A stretch of 64,000 nt of DNA from Streptomyces sp. LX-29 (GCF_029541745.1 NZ_CP089746.1:6519559-6583558), one strand, 5' to 3'; counted from the first letter of the stretch, positions 47,635 to 56,772 are shown. Program-made: numbers and translations. The notes: generated from the letters alone by a model not told the origin.

Positions 47635-48348
47635 ATGCCCACGCTGATCCTCCTCAGGCACGGCCGGTCCACCGCCAACACCGCGGGGGTGCTCGCGGGA
47701 TGGACGCCCGGCGTCTCGCTCGACGAGCGCGGCGCGGCCCAGGCGGCGACGCTGCCCGGCCGGCTCGCGGACATCCCGCTGGCGGCCGTCGTCACCAGCC
47801 CGCTCCAGCGCTGCCGCGAGACCCTGGTGCCGCTGCTCGCCGCCCGGCCCGAGGTGCCGCTGCACACGGACGAGCGGATCGGGGAGTGCCACTACGGCGA
47901 CTGGTCGGGCCGCAAGCTCAAGGAACTGGCCGACGACCCGTTGATGGACGTCGTGCAGCGGTACCCGTCCGGCGCCGCGTTCCCGGGCGGCGAGTCGCTC
48001 CGGGCCATGCAGGACCGCGCGGTGGCGGCCGTACGGGACTGGAACGCGCGGGTGGAGGCCGAGCACGGCGCCGACGCCGTCTATCTGATGTGCTCGCACG
48101 GCGACATCATCAAGTCCTTGGTGGCCGACGCGCTCGGGCTGCACCTCGACCTCTTCCAACGCATCGCCGTCGACCCCTGCTCGATCACCGCGATCCGTTA
48201 CACGGCGCTGCGACCGTTCCTGGTGCGGCTGGGCGACACCGGCGACCTCGGCGGACTGGCGCCGAGCGCGGCCACGCTGGAGGGGCGGCAGGGTCGCCCG
48301 GGGCAGGAGGGACAGGCGACGGTGGGAGGTGGCGCGGGAGCGCCGTGA
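47635..48348 (+). CDS. Histidine-phosphatase superfamily protein (MSMEG_4193-type phosphomutase)
   Basis: A 237-residue phosphoglycerate-mutase-fold protein. The catalytic histidine is in LILLRHGRSTAN, the second in YLMCSHGDIIKSL, with Arg in SPLQRCRET and acid Glu in ERIGECHYGDW. Actinobacterial members of this subgroup lie beside DUF3090 and SCO1664-family genes, as here, suggesting a shared pathway, but the substrate is not established. The C-terminal 25 residues are Gly/Gln-rich. Confidence 0.92.
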   Translation: MPTLILLRHGRSTANTAGVLAGWTPGVSLDERGAAQAATLPGRLADIPLAAVVTSPLQRCRETLVPLLAARPEVPLHTDERIGECHYGDWSGRKLKELADDPLMDVVQRYPSGAAFPGGESLRAMQDRAVAAVRDWNARVEAEHGADAVYLMCSHGDIIKSLVADALGLHLDLFQRIAVDPCSITAIRYTALRPFLVRLGDTGDLGGLAPSAATLEGRQGRPGQEGQATVGGGAGAP

Positions 48349-48370
48349 TCTCCCTGCGCAGTAGGGTGGT

Positions 48371-48420
48371 CGAACACCACGAAACAACGAACACCACCAA
48401 CCCATCGAACACCACGAACC
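48371..48420 (+). repeat. CGAACACCACGAA direct repeats before DUF3090
   Basis: Three copies (starts 48371, 48388, 48406; spacing 17-18 bp) just downstream of a TAGGGT box at 48362-48367 and 16-65 bp before the TTG start. They lie in the probable 5' leader and could be an operator or an RNA element. Confidence 0.5.
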
Positions 48421-48435
48421 AAATGGAGCAGGACG

Positions 48436-49026
48436 TTGTCCCGTCAGGTGTTCCTCTATGACCCGCCGGACCGCTTCGTCGCCGGTACGGTCGGGCTGCC
48501 TGGCCGCCGTACCTTTTTCCTGCAGGCGTCCGCGGGTGGCCGGACCACCAGCGTCGCATTGGAGAAGACCCAGGTCGCGGCGCTCGCCGAGCGCATCGAC
48601 GAGCTGCTGGACGAGGTCCTGCGGCGCACCGGCGGCAATGCCGCCGTCCCCGCCGTCGCGCCGGTCGAATTCACCGACACCGCCCCGCTGGACCTCCCCG
48701 TGGAGGAGGAGTTCCGGGTCGGCACCATGGCGCTCGCCTGGGACGGCGAGGAACAGCGCATGATCGTGGAGGCGCAGGCCCTGGTCGAGCTGGAGGCCGA
48801 GACCGAGGAAGACCTCGCCGCGGCCGAGGAGCGGCTGCTCCAGGACGAGGTGAACGGGCCCCCTATGCTGCGGGTGCGGCTCACCGGAGTGCAGGCCCGC
48901 GCGTTCGCCAAGCGCGCCCTGGAGATCGTCAACGCCGGTCGGCCGCCCTGCCCGCTGTGCAGCCTGCCGCTCGACCCGGAGGGACACGTATGTCCGCGCC
49001 AGAACGGATACCGCCGCGGCGCCTGA
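48436..49026 (+). CDS. DUF3090 family protein
   Basis: A 196-residue protein matching the actinobacterial DUF3090 family from end to end (MSRQVFLYDPPDRFVAGTVGLPGRRTFFLQA...). The C-terminus CPLCSLPLDPEGHVCPRQNGYRR contains a zinc-ribbon-like CxxC...C set. The TTG start is supported by GGAGCAGGACG upstream and by the family N-terminus. It overlaps the SCO1664-family gene by 37 bp. Function is unknown; always found in this gene group. Confidence 0.93.
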   Translation: MSRQVFLYDPPDRFVAGTVGLPGRRTFFLQASAGGRTTSVALEKTQVAALAERIDELLDEVLRRTGGNAAVPAVAPVEFTDTAPLDLPVEEEFRVGTMALAWDGEEQRMIVEAQALVELEAETEEDLAAAEERLLQDEVNGPPMLRVRLTGVQARAFAKRALEIVNAGRPPCPLCSLPLDPEGHVCPRQNGYRRGA

Positions 49027-49847
49027 CCGCCCCGGACGATCCACCCGGCGCACCCACCCCGCGCGAGCTGCTCGCGCGGGGCGAGCTGACCGTGCGCGGC
49101 CGGGTGACGGACGCCTCCAACGCGGTGCTGTACTGCACGGTCGAGTACCAGGGGCACAGCGCCGCCTGCGTCTACAAGCCGATCGCCGGCGAGCGACCAC
49201 TGTGGGACTTCCCCGACGGCACCCTCGCTCAGCGCGAGGTCGCGGCCTACGAGATCTCCGAGGCCACCGGCTGGGGCCTGGTGCCGCCGACCGTGCTGCG
49301 CGACGGCCCGTACGGGCGGGGCATGTGCCAGCTGTGGATCGAGCCCACCGCCGAGGACGCCACGCCCCCGCTGCTTGCCCTGGTGGAGGGCGAGGAGCCG
49401 GACCCGGGGTGGAAGGCCGTCGGCCTCGCCGAGGTGGGAGGAGGCCGCACCGCGCTGCTGGTCCACGCCGACGACGTGCGGCTGCGCAGGCTCGCCGTCC
49501 TGGACGCGGTGATCAACAACGGTGACCGCAAGGGCGGCCATCTGCTGCCGGCGGCCGACGGGCAGGTCTACGCGATCGACCACGGGGTCACCTTCAACGC
49601 CGACGACAAGCTGCGCACCCTGCTGTGGGGCTGGGCCGGCGAGCCACTGCCGGAGGAGGCGCTGGAGGTGCTGCGGCGGCTCGCCGCGCAACTGGCGGAG
49701 GGCGCCGCGCTGGCCCTCCGGCTGGCCGAGCTGATCACGGAGGCGGAGATCGAGGCGCTACGCGCGCGAGTCGCGGAGCTGTTGCGCAGCGGCCTGCACC
49801 CGGAGCCGAGCGGCCAGTGGCCGCCCATACCGTGGCCGCCGGTGTGA
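48990..49847 (+). CDS. SCO1664-family protein (PI3/PI4-kinase-like fold)
   Basis: A 285-residue protein with distant similarity to phosphatidylinositol 3/4-kinases. ATP-lysine-like ACVYKPIAGERPLWDFP, catalytic-loop-like VLDAVINNGDRKGGHLLPA and metal-site-like VYAIDHGVTFN are visible. Actinomycete members sit beside DUF3090 and mshC. The ATG has GGAGGGACACGT in front; an earlier GTG at 48957 is weaker. Whether it phosphorylates lipids, sugars or proteins is unknown. Confidence 0.9.
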   Translation: MSAPERIPPRRLTAPDDPPGAPTPRELLARGELTVRGRVTDASNAVLYCTVEYQGHSAACVYKPIAGERPLWDFPDGTLAQREVAAYEISEATGWGLVPPTVLRDGPYGRGMCQLWIEPTAEDATPPLLALVEGEEPDPGWKAVGLAEVGGGRTALLVHADDVRLRRLAVLDAVINNGDRKGGHLLPAADGQVYAIDHGVTFNADDKLRTLLWGWAGEPLPEEALEVLRRLAAQLAEGAALALRLAELITEAEIEALRARVAELLRSGLHPEPSGQWPPIPWPPV

Positions 49848-50003
49848 GAGCGCGCTGAGCGCCCCCTGGAGGCGTCTGAGCGGTGTCGCCACCCCACCGT
49901 GCTGGCATATGCACAGCGACCCCGTGTTCCGCAAGACCGCCTCTTCGGCCAACTGCGGCCATCCGGTTCGTATCCGGAACAGGCGTCCGGTTACGCTCAT
50001 GAC

Positions 50004-51233
50004 ATGTATGCCTGGCCCGCTTCTGAGGTTCCCGCCCTGCCCGGCAGTGGCCGCGACCTGAGGATCCACGACACCGCGACCGGAGAGACGATCACCCTCG
50101 CCCCCGGTCCCGTCGCCCGTATCTACGTCTGCGGAATCACCCCGTACGACGCCACCCACATGGGGCACGCGGCGACCTACAACGCGTTCGACCTCGTTCA
50201 GCGCGTGTGGCTCGACACCAAGCGGCAGGTGCACTACGTCCAGAACGTCACCGACATCGACGACCCGCTGCTGGAGCGGGCCGCGGCCAACGACGACGAC
50301 TGGACCGCGCTCGCCGAGCGCGAGACCGCCCTGTTCCGCGAGGACATGACCGCGCTGCGGATGCTCCCGCCCCGGCACTACATCGGCGCCGTCGAGGCGA
50401 TTCCCGGGATCGTCCCGCTGGTGGAGCGACTGCGCGACCTGGGCGCCGCCTACGAGCTCGAAGGCGACACCTACTTCTCGGTCGAGTCCGACCCCGCCTT
50501 CGGCGGAGTGTCGCGGCTGGACGCCGCGGCCATGCGGTTGCTCTCCGCCGAGCGCGGTGGCGACCCCGACCGGCCCGGCAAGAAGAACCCGCTCGACCCG
50601 ATGCTGTGGATGGCCGCCCGACCGGGCGAGCCGAGCTGGGACGGCGCCTCCCTCGGCCCCGGCCGCCCCGGCTGGCACATCGAGTGCGTGGCCATCGCCC
50701 TCGACCACCTCGGCATGGGCTTCGACGTCCAGGGCGGTGGCTCGGACCTGGCCTTCCCGCACCACGAGATGGGCGCCTCGCACGCCCAGGTGCTCACCGG
50801 CGAACACCCCTTCGCCAAGGCGTACGTACACGCCGGGATGGTCGCCCTCGACGGCGAGAAGATGTCCAAGTCCAAGGGCAACCTCGTCTTCGTCTCCGCG
50901 CTGCGCCGCCAGGGCGTGGACCCGGTGGCGATACGGCTCGCGCTGCTCGCCCACCACTACCGCTCCGACTGGGAGTGGACGGACGACGTGCTGACGGAGG
51001 CCCAGGCCCGCCTGGACCGCTGGCGCGCCGCCGTGTCGCGGCCCGACGGGCCGTCGGCCGACGCGCTCGTCGAGGAGATCCGCGAGGCGCTCGCCGACGA
51101 CCTGAACGCCCCAGCCGCGCTCGCCGCGGTCGACCGCTGGGCCGAGACGCAGCGGACCACCGGCGGCACGGACATCGGCGCGCCCGGCCTGGTGTCGCGC
51201 GCCGTCGACGCGCTGCTGGGCGTCGCGCTGTAG
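50004..51233 (+). CDS. mshC: L-cysteine:glucosaminyl-inositol ligase
   Basis: A 409-residue class I aminoacyl-tRNA-synthetase-like ligase. It joins cysteine to GlcN-Ins with ATP in mycothiol synthesis, in the cytoplasm. The HIGH-type box is TPYDATHMGHA, the KMSKS loop is GEKMSKSKGN, and zinc/cysteine-site residues lie in VCGITPYD and PHHEMG. The length equals that of known MshC and lacks the tRNA-binding tail of CysS, which separates it from cysteinyl-tRNA synthetase. No Shine-Dalgarno is visible; a TTACGCT box about 8 bp upstream suggests a near-leaderless transcript. Confidence 0.96.
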   Translation: MYAWPASEVPALPGSGRDLRIHDTATGETITLAPGPVARIYVCGITPYDATHMGHAATYNAFDLVQRVWLDTKRQVHYVQNVTDIDDPLLERAAANDDDWTALAERETALFREDMTALRMLPPRHYIGAVEAIPGIVPLVERLRDLGAAYELEGDTYFSVESDPAFGGVSRLDAAAMRLLSAERGGDPDRPGKKNPLDPMLWMAARPGEPSWDGASLGPGRPGWHIECVAIALDHLGMGFDVQGGGSDLAFPHHEMGASHAQVLTGEHPFAKAYVHAGMVALDGEKMSKSKGNLVFVSALRRQGVDPVAIRLALLAHHYRSDWEWTDDVLTEAQARLDRWRAAVSRPDGPSADALVEEIREALADDLNAPAALAAVDRWAETQRTTGGTDIGAPGLVSRAVDALLGVAL

Positions 51234-51255
51234 GCCACACCACCTCCGTACGACA

Positions 51256-51287
51256 TAGGGGGCGCTCCCGCGCGGGGGCGCCCCCTA
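51256..51287 (+). terminator. Stem-loop after mshC
   Basis: Perfect 10-bp arms TAGGGGGCGC and GCGCCCCCTA, 12-base loop, 22 bp past the mshC stop. Confidence 0.85.
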
Positions 51288-51729
51288 CGCATGCGTGGGT
51301 GGGGGCGCCTCAGGGGCCGCTCGGGCGGGTCCCCCTGGGCCGGGCGACCGGGACCGGTCGCCCCGGACCGGTCGGCCGGGGCAGCCGGCTCGGACGGCCT
51401 GGGCGGCCTGGGGCCCGTCCGGTGAGTCCGGGCAAACTGCCCGGTGGGTCTGAGCAGCTTCCCCGGTGCGCTTGGGCGGCTCGCCCAGTGGGTCTGGGCG
51501 GCCGCCCCGGGGGTCTGGGCGAGAGGCGCGGCCCGCCCGACCTCGCGCCGGCGGGCCGGCCTCCCGGCTCCGTATCCGTGGCCACGGGCCGCCGTCCGCC
51601 GGGCCCCATGTCACTCGGATGGCCGCGGCCGTGCCGCGCGGGGCGCGGCCGCTGTGGTGAGCTGGACGGTGCCCCAAGCTGATGCCTGTGCCTGACGACC
51701 CGTTCGTCCGCTCGTCGGAAGGAAGCGTC
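51288..51729. other. Gene-free region with GGTCTGGGCGGC repeats
   Basis: About 440 bp without a supported gene. At 51435-51530 there are four imperfect copies of a GTGGGTCTGGGCGGC-like unit about 22-25 bp long. The promoter of the following gene should lie in the last 100 bp, but no box is clear. Confidence 0.5.
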
Positions 51730-52917
51730 ATGGATGACTCCCCGATACGACCGGAACGCCGGCCCGCGCGGTCGCGAGGTGCCCGCGCGGAGTCGGATGG
51801 CTCGCCCGCACGGGCGGAGCGTTTCCGAGCGGAGCCCGAGGGGGCGCCCGCGCGGTCGGGACGTTCCCCGGCGGAGCCCGACGGTTCGCCCGCGCGGTCG
51901 GGACGTTCCCTCGCCCGCCGTTCGCTGCTCGGCGCCGGGGCGGCCGTGAGCGGGGCCGCGCTCCTCGGGCTGACCAACGGCGTCGAGGGCCGGCGGACCG
52001 GTCCCGCCGCGGGGCGGCCGACCGACCTGGCCGATGGGCGATCGCCCCGCACGGAGGAGGAGGCGTGGCCCACCACGCTCCAACTGCCGGACGGCTTCCG
52101 GCCGGAGGGGATCGCCATCGGGGGCGGGCCATGGGCCTACTTCGGTTCCATCGGGGACGGCTCGATCTACCGCGTCGACCTCCGCTCGGGAGCCGGCGCC
52201 ATCATCTCCCAGGGGCCCGGCACCGCCTCGCTCGGCCTCAAACTGGACGGCTGGGGACGGCTGTTCGTCGCCGGACAGCGGACCGGCGAGGCCCGGGTGG
52301 TCGACAGCCGCTCCGGCGCCCTGCTGGCCACCTACCGCCTCACCGAGGGCACCAGTTTCGTCAACGACGTCGTCCTCACCCCGAGCGCCGCCTGGTTCAC
52401 CGACTCCTACCAGCCGGTGCTGTACGGGCTGCCGCTCGGCCGGGACGGTCGGCTGCCCGATCCGGCCGACGTGGTGCGACTGCCCCTGGCAGGGGAGTGG
52501 CAGCAGGTGCCCGGGGAAGTGATCAATGCCAACGGGATCGCGCCGACTCCGGACGGCCGCGCGTTGCTGGTCGTCCAGTCCGGTGTCGGGCTGCTCCATC
52601 GCGTGAACCCGACGGACGGCGTCGCCGCGCGGGTCGACCTGGGCGCGGCCGCCCCGCTGACCAACGGCGACGGGCTCCTGCTGGAGGGCCGTACGCTCTA
52701 CGTGGTGCAGAACCGGCAGAACGCCGTCGACGTCTTCCGGCTGGACGCGACCGGCGGGCGGGGCGAGTTCCTCACGCGGATCACCGACCCCCGGTTCGAC
52801 GTGCCCACGACCGCGGCCGCCTACGGGGACCGGATCTACCTGCCCAACGCGCGCTTCACCACACCGCCCACGCCACAGACGACGTACACCGCGGTCGCCG
52901 TCGAGCGCGTGCGCTGA
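51730..52917 (+). CDS. Tat-exported SMP-30/NHL-type beta-propeller protein
   Basis: A 395-residue protein. An unusually long N-region (about 60 residues, with repeats of PARSGRSPAEPDGS) precedes a twin-arginine signal RRSLLGAGAAVSGAALLGL. The mature part is a six-bladed propeller: FRPEGIAIGGGPWAYFGSIGDGSIYRVD, GTSFVNDVVLTPSAAWFTDS, NANGIAPTPDGRALLVV, TNGDGLLLEGRTLYVVQNRQNAVDVFRLD. Similar proteins are often labelled superoxide dismutase in databases, without metal-site support. It may be a lactonase-like or binding protein. GGAAGGAAG precedes the ATG. Confidence 0.85.
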   Translation: MDDSPIRPERRPARSRGARAESDGSPARAERFRAEPEGAPARSGRSPAEPDGSPARSGRSLARRSLLGAGAAVSGAALLGLTNGVEGRRTGPAAGRPTDLADGRSPRTEEEAWPTTLQLPDGFRPEGIAIGGGPWAYFGSIGDGSIYRVDLRSGAGAIISQGPGTASLGLKLDGWGRLFVAGQRTGEARVVDSRSGALLATYRLTEGTSFVNDVVLTPSAAWFTDSYQPVLYGLPLGRDGRLPDPADVVRLPLAGEWQQVPGEVINANGIAPTPDGRALLVVQSGVGLLHRVNPTDGVAARVDLGAAAPLTNGDGLLLEGRTLYVVQNRQNAVDVFRLDATGGRGEFLTRITDPRFDVPTTAAAYGDRIYLPNARFTTPPTPQTTYTAVAVERVR

Positions 52918-52925
52918 ACGCGCAC

Positions 52926-52955
52926 GGGCCGGGCGACATGTGTGCCGCCCGGCCC
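52926..52955 (+). terminator. Stem-loop between convergent genes
   Basis: GGGCCGGGCG pairs with CGCCCGGCCC around a 10-base loop, 8 bp past the propeller-gene stop and shared with the convergent PAC2 gene. Confidence 0.8.
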
Positions 52956-53090
52956 GCGCGCGAGCGCCGCGCGCTCGATCATGATCTTCCGCTCAGCCCT
53001 ATCCGCGCCGAGCGGCCCGCTGAGCGGCTTCTGCGCTGTGCGGTCGCCCCGTCGGGCGCCCGCACCCCGCGGCTATGTGCGTCCGCGCGA

Positions 53091-54305
53091 TCAGCCCTTC
53101 CCGCCGCCGGCGCCCTCGCCGCCCTCGCCGGAGGAGCCGGTGGAATCCGCGCTGCCGGTAGGGTCCGCGCCGCCGGTGGATCCCGCGGAATCGCCGGAGT
53201 CCCCGGCACCGGATCCTTCGGCACCGGAGTCCCCGGAACCCGAGTCACCCGTCGGGCCGGAATCCGTGTCCTCCGCGCGGTCGGCGGAATCCGCCGCACC
53301 GCCGGCGGGGGCCGCTCCGCCCGTCTCCTCCGAGGACTCGTCCCGCGCGGACGCCTTCGGCGGCCGGGTGCGCCCGCCGGTGGAGTCGCGCAGATACGGG
53401 GCCCCGTCCCGGCCGTCCGCCACGCCGCCCGTCTCGGTGGCGTGGCCGCCCGGCCCGGGCTGGCCGTCCCGGCGCCGCAGATAGCGCTCGAACTCGCGGG
53501 CGATGGCCTCGCCCGACGCCTCCGGGAGGTCGGCGGTGTCCCGCGCCTCCTCCAGCGACTGCACGTACTCCGCGACCTCGCTGTCCTCGGCCGCGAGCTG
53601 GTCGACGCCGAGCTGCCAGGCCCGGGCGTCCTCCGACAGCTCGCCGAGCGGGATGCGGATGCCGATCAGGTCCTCCAGGCGGTTCAGCAGCGCCAGGGTG
53701 GCCTTCGGGTTCGGCGGCTGCGAGACGTAGTGCGGCACGGCCGCCCACAGGCTCACCGCCGGAACGCCGGCGTGCGTGCACGCTTCCTGGAGGATGCCGA
53801 CGATCCCGGTCGGGCCCTCGTAGCGGGTCTCCTCCAGGTCGAGGCTGCGGGCCAGGTCCGGGTCGGAGGTGACGCCGCTGACGGGCACCGGGCGGGTGTG
53901 CGGGGTGTCACCCAGCAGCGCTCCGAGCACCACCACCATCTCCACGCCCAACTCGTGGGCGAAGCCCAGGATCTCGTTGCAGAACGAGCGCCAGCGCATG
54001 CTCGGCTCGATGCCCCGGACCAGAACCAGGTCCCGCGGCTTGTCGCCGGTGCCGGCGCGCACCACCGACAACCGGGTCGTCGGCCAGGTGATCTTGCGTA
54101 CCCCGCCGTCCAGCCACACCGTGGGCCGGTTGACCTGGAAGTCGTAGTAGTCCTCGGCGTCGAGCGCGGCGAAGACCTCGCCCTTCCATTCCCGGTCCAG
54201 GTGCCCGACCGCGGTGGAGGCGGCGTCTCCGGCGTCGTTCCAGCCCTCGAAGGCACAGATCATGACCGGGTCGATCAGCTCGGGAACCCCCTCAAGCTCG
54301 ATCAC
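53091..54305 (-). CDS. PAC2-family protein, ParJ-like
   Basis: A 404-residue protein of the proteasome-assembly-chaperone (PAC2) family. Landmarks: VMICAFEGWNDAGDAASTA, YDFQVNRPTVWLDGG, VVVLGALLGDTPHTRPVPV and VSLWAAVPHYVSQPPNPKATLALL. The last about 110 residues are an acidic Gly/Ser/Asp tail of low complexity. In S. coelicolor the mshC-linked protein ParJ (SCO1662) modulates ParA polymerisation during sporulation; I recall it as the orthologue, which the neighbourhood supports. A GTG start gives MIELEGVPEL, the family N-terminus. Confidence 0.9.
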   Translation of the reverse strand: MIELEGVPELIDPVMICAFEGWNDAGDAASTAVGHLDREWKGEVFAALDAEDYYDFQVNRPTVWLDGGVRKITWPTTRLSVVRAGTGDKPRDLVLVRGIEPSMRWRSFCNEILGFAHELGVEMVVVLGALLGDTPHTRPVPVSGVTSDPDLARSLDLEETRYEGPTGIVGILQEACTHAGVPAVSLWAAVPHYVSQPPNPKATLALLNRLEDLIGIRIPLGELSEDARAWQLGVDQLAAEDSEVAEYVQSLEEARDTADLPEASGEAIAREFERYLRRRDGQPGPGGHATETGGVADGRDGAPYLRDSTGGRTRPPKASARDESSEETGGAAPAGGAADSADRAEDTDSGPTGDSGSGDSGAEGSGAGDSGDSAGSTGGADPTGSADSTGSSGEGGEGAGGGKG

Positions 54306-54967
54306 CCAGCGCCTCCTTCCGGCCGGGGCGTACGCGTGTGTACCACCGCCGGCTGCAGTTCCGTTGCGTGCGACTCAAGCCTACGGCTTCCACCACCCCC
54401 CACCGCAGCCCCCGTACAGGAACGGTCACAGATTCATCCGACCTGTCTTCGGCAGAAAACGCGCACACATCGGGGCGTTGCCGCCATCATGGGTCCAGAC
54501 ATCGGATCATCAAGAAAGGTCCGATGTCCTGGCGCCGGGCTCACCCCCGTACCGTCTCGGCACGGCCGCCGGCGTTCGACCGGAGAGGCCATCCCCGAGG
54601 ATCCACCGCTCAGTTGGAGTGATCGGTCAGGGTGCGTGGCTGTGGGATTCTCACCGGACTCCGGCATGGTCATGCGGCCACGGCGGCGGGCGGCGCCCCG
54701 CGGACGTCGTACGGCCCGGCGCGTGCGGGCGCGCGGGCCTCGGGAGCGGTGTCCTGGACCTCGTGGAGCGGTGCCGGCGCACGCCTCGTGGAGCGGGCTG
54801 TGGTTGCGGGGCCCGCCGTACGCCGCTGCCGCGAGGCGCGCACGTCGAGCCGCCGGGAGCCGCATGGCGTCGTCGAAGGCCGCGTGACGCCGTCGGGGCC
54901 CGCGCGGTGAGCCGTCGGCCCGCCCTGCGAGCCGTCGCCCGCGCGGCGAGTCGTCGGCGCTCACGCG
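54306..54967. other. Gene-free region with a GntR-type operator copy
   Basis: 660 bp between PAC2 and the GntR-type regulator. Weak frames (for example 54632-54910) lack ribosome sites and have arginine/glycine-rich noise composition. The only clear signal is the inverted repeat at 54498-54528. Confidence 0.5.
54498..54528. promoter_or_regulatory. Split copy of the GntR-type operator
   Basis: Perfect 9-bp arms GACATCGGA and TCCGATGTC separated by 13 bp. The left arm with its flank (CAGACATCGGAT) is identical to half of the autoregulatory palindrome at 55653-55675. Confidence 0.55.
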
Positions 54968-55639
54968 TCAGAGCGTGGCGCGCAGCCACTGTTCGTGGCT
55001 GTTGATGTGCACCGTGGCCCAGGACCGCGCGGCCTCCGCGTCCCGGTCCCGTAGCGCGTCCAGGATCGCGCGGTGCTCGCGCAGGGTGCGATCGACCGCG
55101 TCCTCGCGCGTCAGTCCGCGCCACACCCGTGCTCGACCGGCCGGCCCCGACAGCCCGTCCAGCAGCGCGCACAGCACGCCGTTGCCGGACGCCCGGACGA
55201 TGCCGCGATGGAACCGGAGGTCGCAGGCGACCAGCCCGTCCACCGACGGGTCCGGACCGAGCTCCTCCAACTGGGCTTCCAGCGCGTCCAGTTCGGCGTC
55301 GCTGATACGGGGACAGGCCAGGGCGGTGGCCGCGGGCTCCAGGATCCTCCGTACGGCCAGGAACTCCAGCGCCGTGTCGTCGCGGTGGAAGTCCACCACG
55401 AAGCCCAGCGCCTCCAGCAGTAACTGCGGGTCCAGGCTGGTGACGTAGGTGCCGTCGCCCTGCCGCACATCGAGGATGCGGATCAGCGACAGCGCCCGGA
55501 CCGCCTCACGCAGCGAGTTGCGGGACAGGCCGAGCTCCGCGGCGAGCTCGCTCTCCTTGGGGAGTCGGTCACCCGGCCGCAGCGCACCGGAGACGATCAT
55601 GCCCTTGATCTTCTCGATCGCCTCGTCGGTGACCGCCAT
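54968..55639 (-). CDS. FadR-subfamily GntR transcriptional regulator
   Basis: A 223-residue repressor-type protein. The N-terminal winged helix (about 1-70) contains ALRPGDRLPKESELAAELGLSRNSLREAVRALSL and VRQGDGTYV. The C-terminal all-helical FCD domain has metal-ligand type residues in CDLRFHRGIVRASGN and REHRAILDALRDRD. FadR-type regulators respond to sugar acids, hydroxy acids or acyl compounds. The ligand is not evident because no metabolic operon lies beside it. A perfect palindrome upstream of its start points to autoregulation. Confidence 0.95.
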   Translation of the reverse strand: MAVTDEAIEKIKGMIVSGALRPGDRLPKESELAAELGLSRNSLREAVRALSLIRILDVRQGDGTYVTSLDPQLLLEALGFVVDFHRDDTALEFLAVRRILEPAATALACPRISDAELDALEAQLEELGPDPSVDGLVACDLRFHRGIVRASGNGVLCALLDGLSGPAGRARVWRGLTREDAVDRTLREHRAILDALRDRDAEAARSWATVHINSHEQWLRATL

Positions 55640-55652
55640 GGTGGACCTCCCG

Positions 55653-55675
55653 GCTCAGACATCGGATGTCTGAGC
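55653..55675. promoter_or_regulatory. Operator palindrome of the GntR-type regulator
   Basis: Perfect 11-bp arms GCTCAGACATC and GATGTCTGAGC around a central G, 14 bp before the regulator ATG. This position would block its own transcription or ribosome access. Confidence 0.8.
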
Positions 55676-55878
55676 TCATTATGACGCGCCTTCCCCGCGG
55701 TAACCCTGCCGCTACGTCGCCAAGTCCCGCTCCCTGGACGCGAGCTGAGCGCCCCGCGCCGCGCGATGTCCTTCTTGGCCGAAAAAACCTCGCCGGACCC
55801 CCGCACACCGGTCCGCCCCGATGCGCTCCCCGACGCCCGGCGCCCGGCGCCCGGCGCCCGGCGCCCGACGCCCGGCGC

Positions 55879-56772
55879 TCAGCGCCGGATGCCGCCGCCG
55901 GTCGCGCGGAGTTCGCGGATGAGTGCCCGCACCGCGCGGGTGCGCGCCAGCGCGGGGGTGGTCACATAGCCGACGTCGCGGGTGGGTGGCCGCGGTCCCA
56001 GGTCCACCACCTCGATCCCGGCCGGGGCACCCGCCAGCGTCAGCGCGGGGACGATCGCCATACCCATGCCCTGGGCCACCATGGAGAGGACGACGCTGTC
56101 GTCCTCGGCGGTGATGGTCGCCGCCGGCAGCCAGTCCTGCTCGGACCACCAGCGGCGGGTGTACGAACCGCAGTTCTCGTCCCAGTCGATCAGCGGCAGT
56201 CCGCGCGGTGCCGGGTGTCCCGCCGGATGGGCCAGTGCGTAGCTCTCCTCGAAGAGCGTGCTCACCACCACCCCGGCGGGTGGCTCCACCGTGGCGGAGA
56301 GGGTGGCTATCCCGAGGTCCGCGCGACCGTCCGCGACCTCTCCGGCCGTGCCCCGCCCCAGCTCCCGTACGATCCGCAGCTCCGGCGTCAGCCGTGGATG
56401 TCGCGCGGTGAGCCGCTCCAGCGCGGGAGGCAGCAGCTGGGCCGCGGCACTGCGGAAGGCCGCGATCCGCAGCGGGCCGCTGAGCTCCGTCTCCTCGGAG
56501 CCCGCGGCGGCGGCCCGGGCCTCGGCGCCCATCGCCTCGAACAGCCGCAGGATCTGCCGGGCGTGCGCGACCGCCCGTTCGCCGGCCGGCGTGGGGCGCG
56601 CTCCGTGCCGGCCGCGCTCGAAGAGCACCGCACCGATCTTGCGCTCGCAGCCGCGGACGGTGTGGGAGACCGCGGACTGGGTCAGGCCCAGGCTGGCGGC
56701 GGCGGCCGAGAAGCCGCGCTCACGGTCGACGGCGACCAGCACGCGCAGCTCCTGGGGAGCGAGATCGGTCAT
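55879..56772 (-). CDS. LysR-family transcriptional regulator
   Basis: A 297-residue LysR regulator. The N-terminal HTH reads LRVLVAVDRERGFSAAAASLGLTQSAVSHTVRGCERKIGAVLFER. The effector-binding domain runs from about 95 (GPLRIAAFRSAAAQLLPPALERL) to the C-terminus. It is divergent from the reductase at 56978, and a LysR-type box lies between them, so it most likely controls that gene and itself. The effector is unknown. Confidence 0.95.
   Translation of the reverse strand: MTDLAPQELRVLVAVDRERGFSAAAASLGLTQSAVSHTVRGCERKIGAVLFERGRHGARPTPAGERAVAHARQILRLFEAMGAEARAAAAGSEETELSGPLRIAAFRSAAAQLLPPALERLTARHPRLTPELRIVRELGRGTAGEVADGRADLGIATLSATVEPPAGVVVSTLFEESYALAHPAGHPAPRGLPLIDWDENCGSYTRRWWSEQDWLPAATITAEDDSVVLSMVAQGMGMAIVPALTLAGAPAGIEVVDLGPRPPTRDVGYVTTPALARTRAVRALIRELRATGGGIRR

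Noticed and set aside
54632..54910. 92-codon frame between PAC2 and the GntR gene
   Set aside because: No ribosome site, Arg/Gly/Ala noise composition and no domain.
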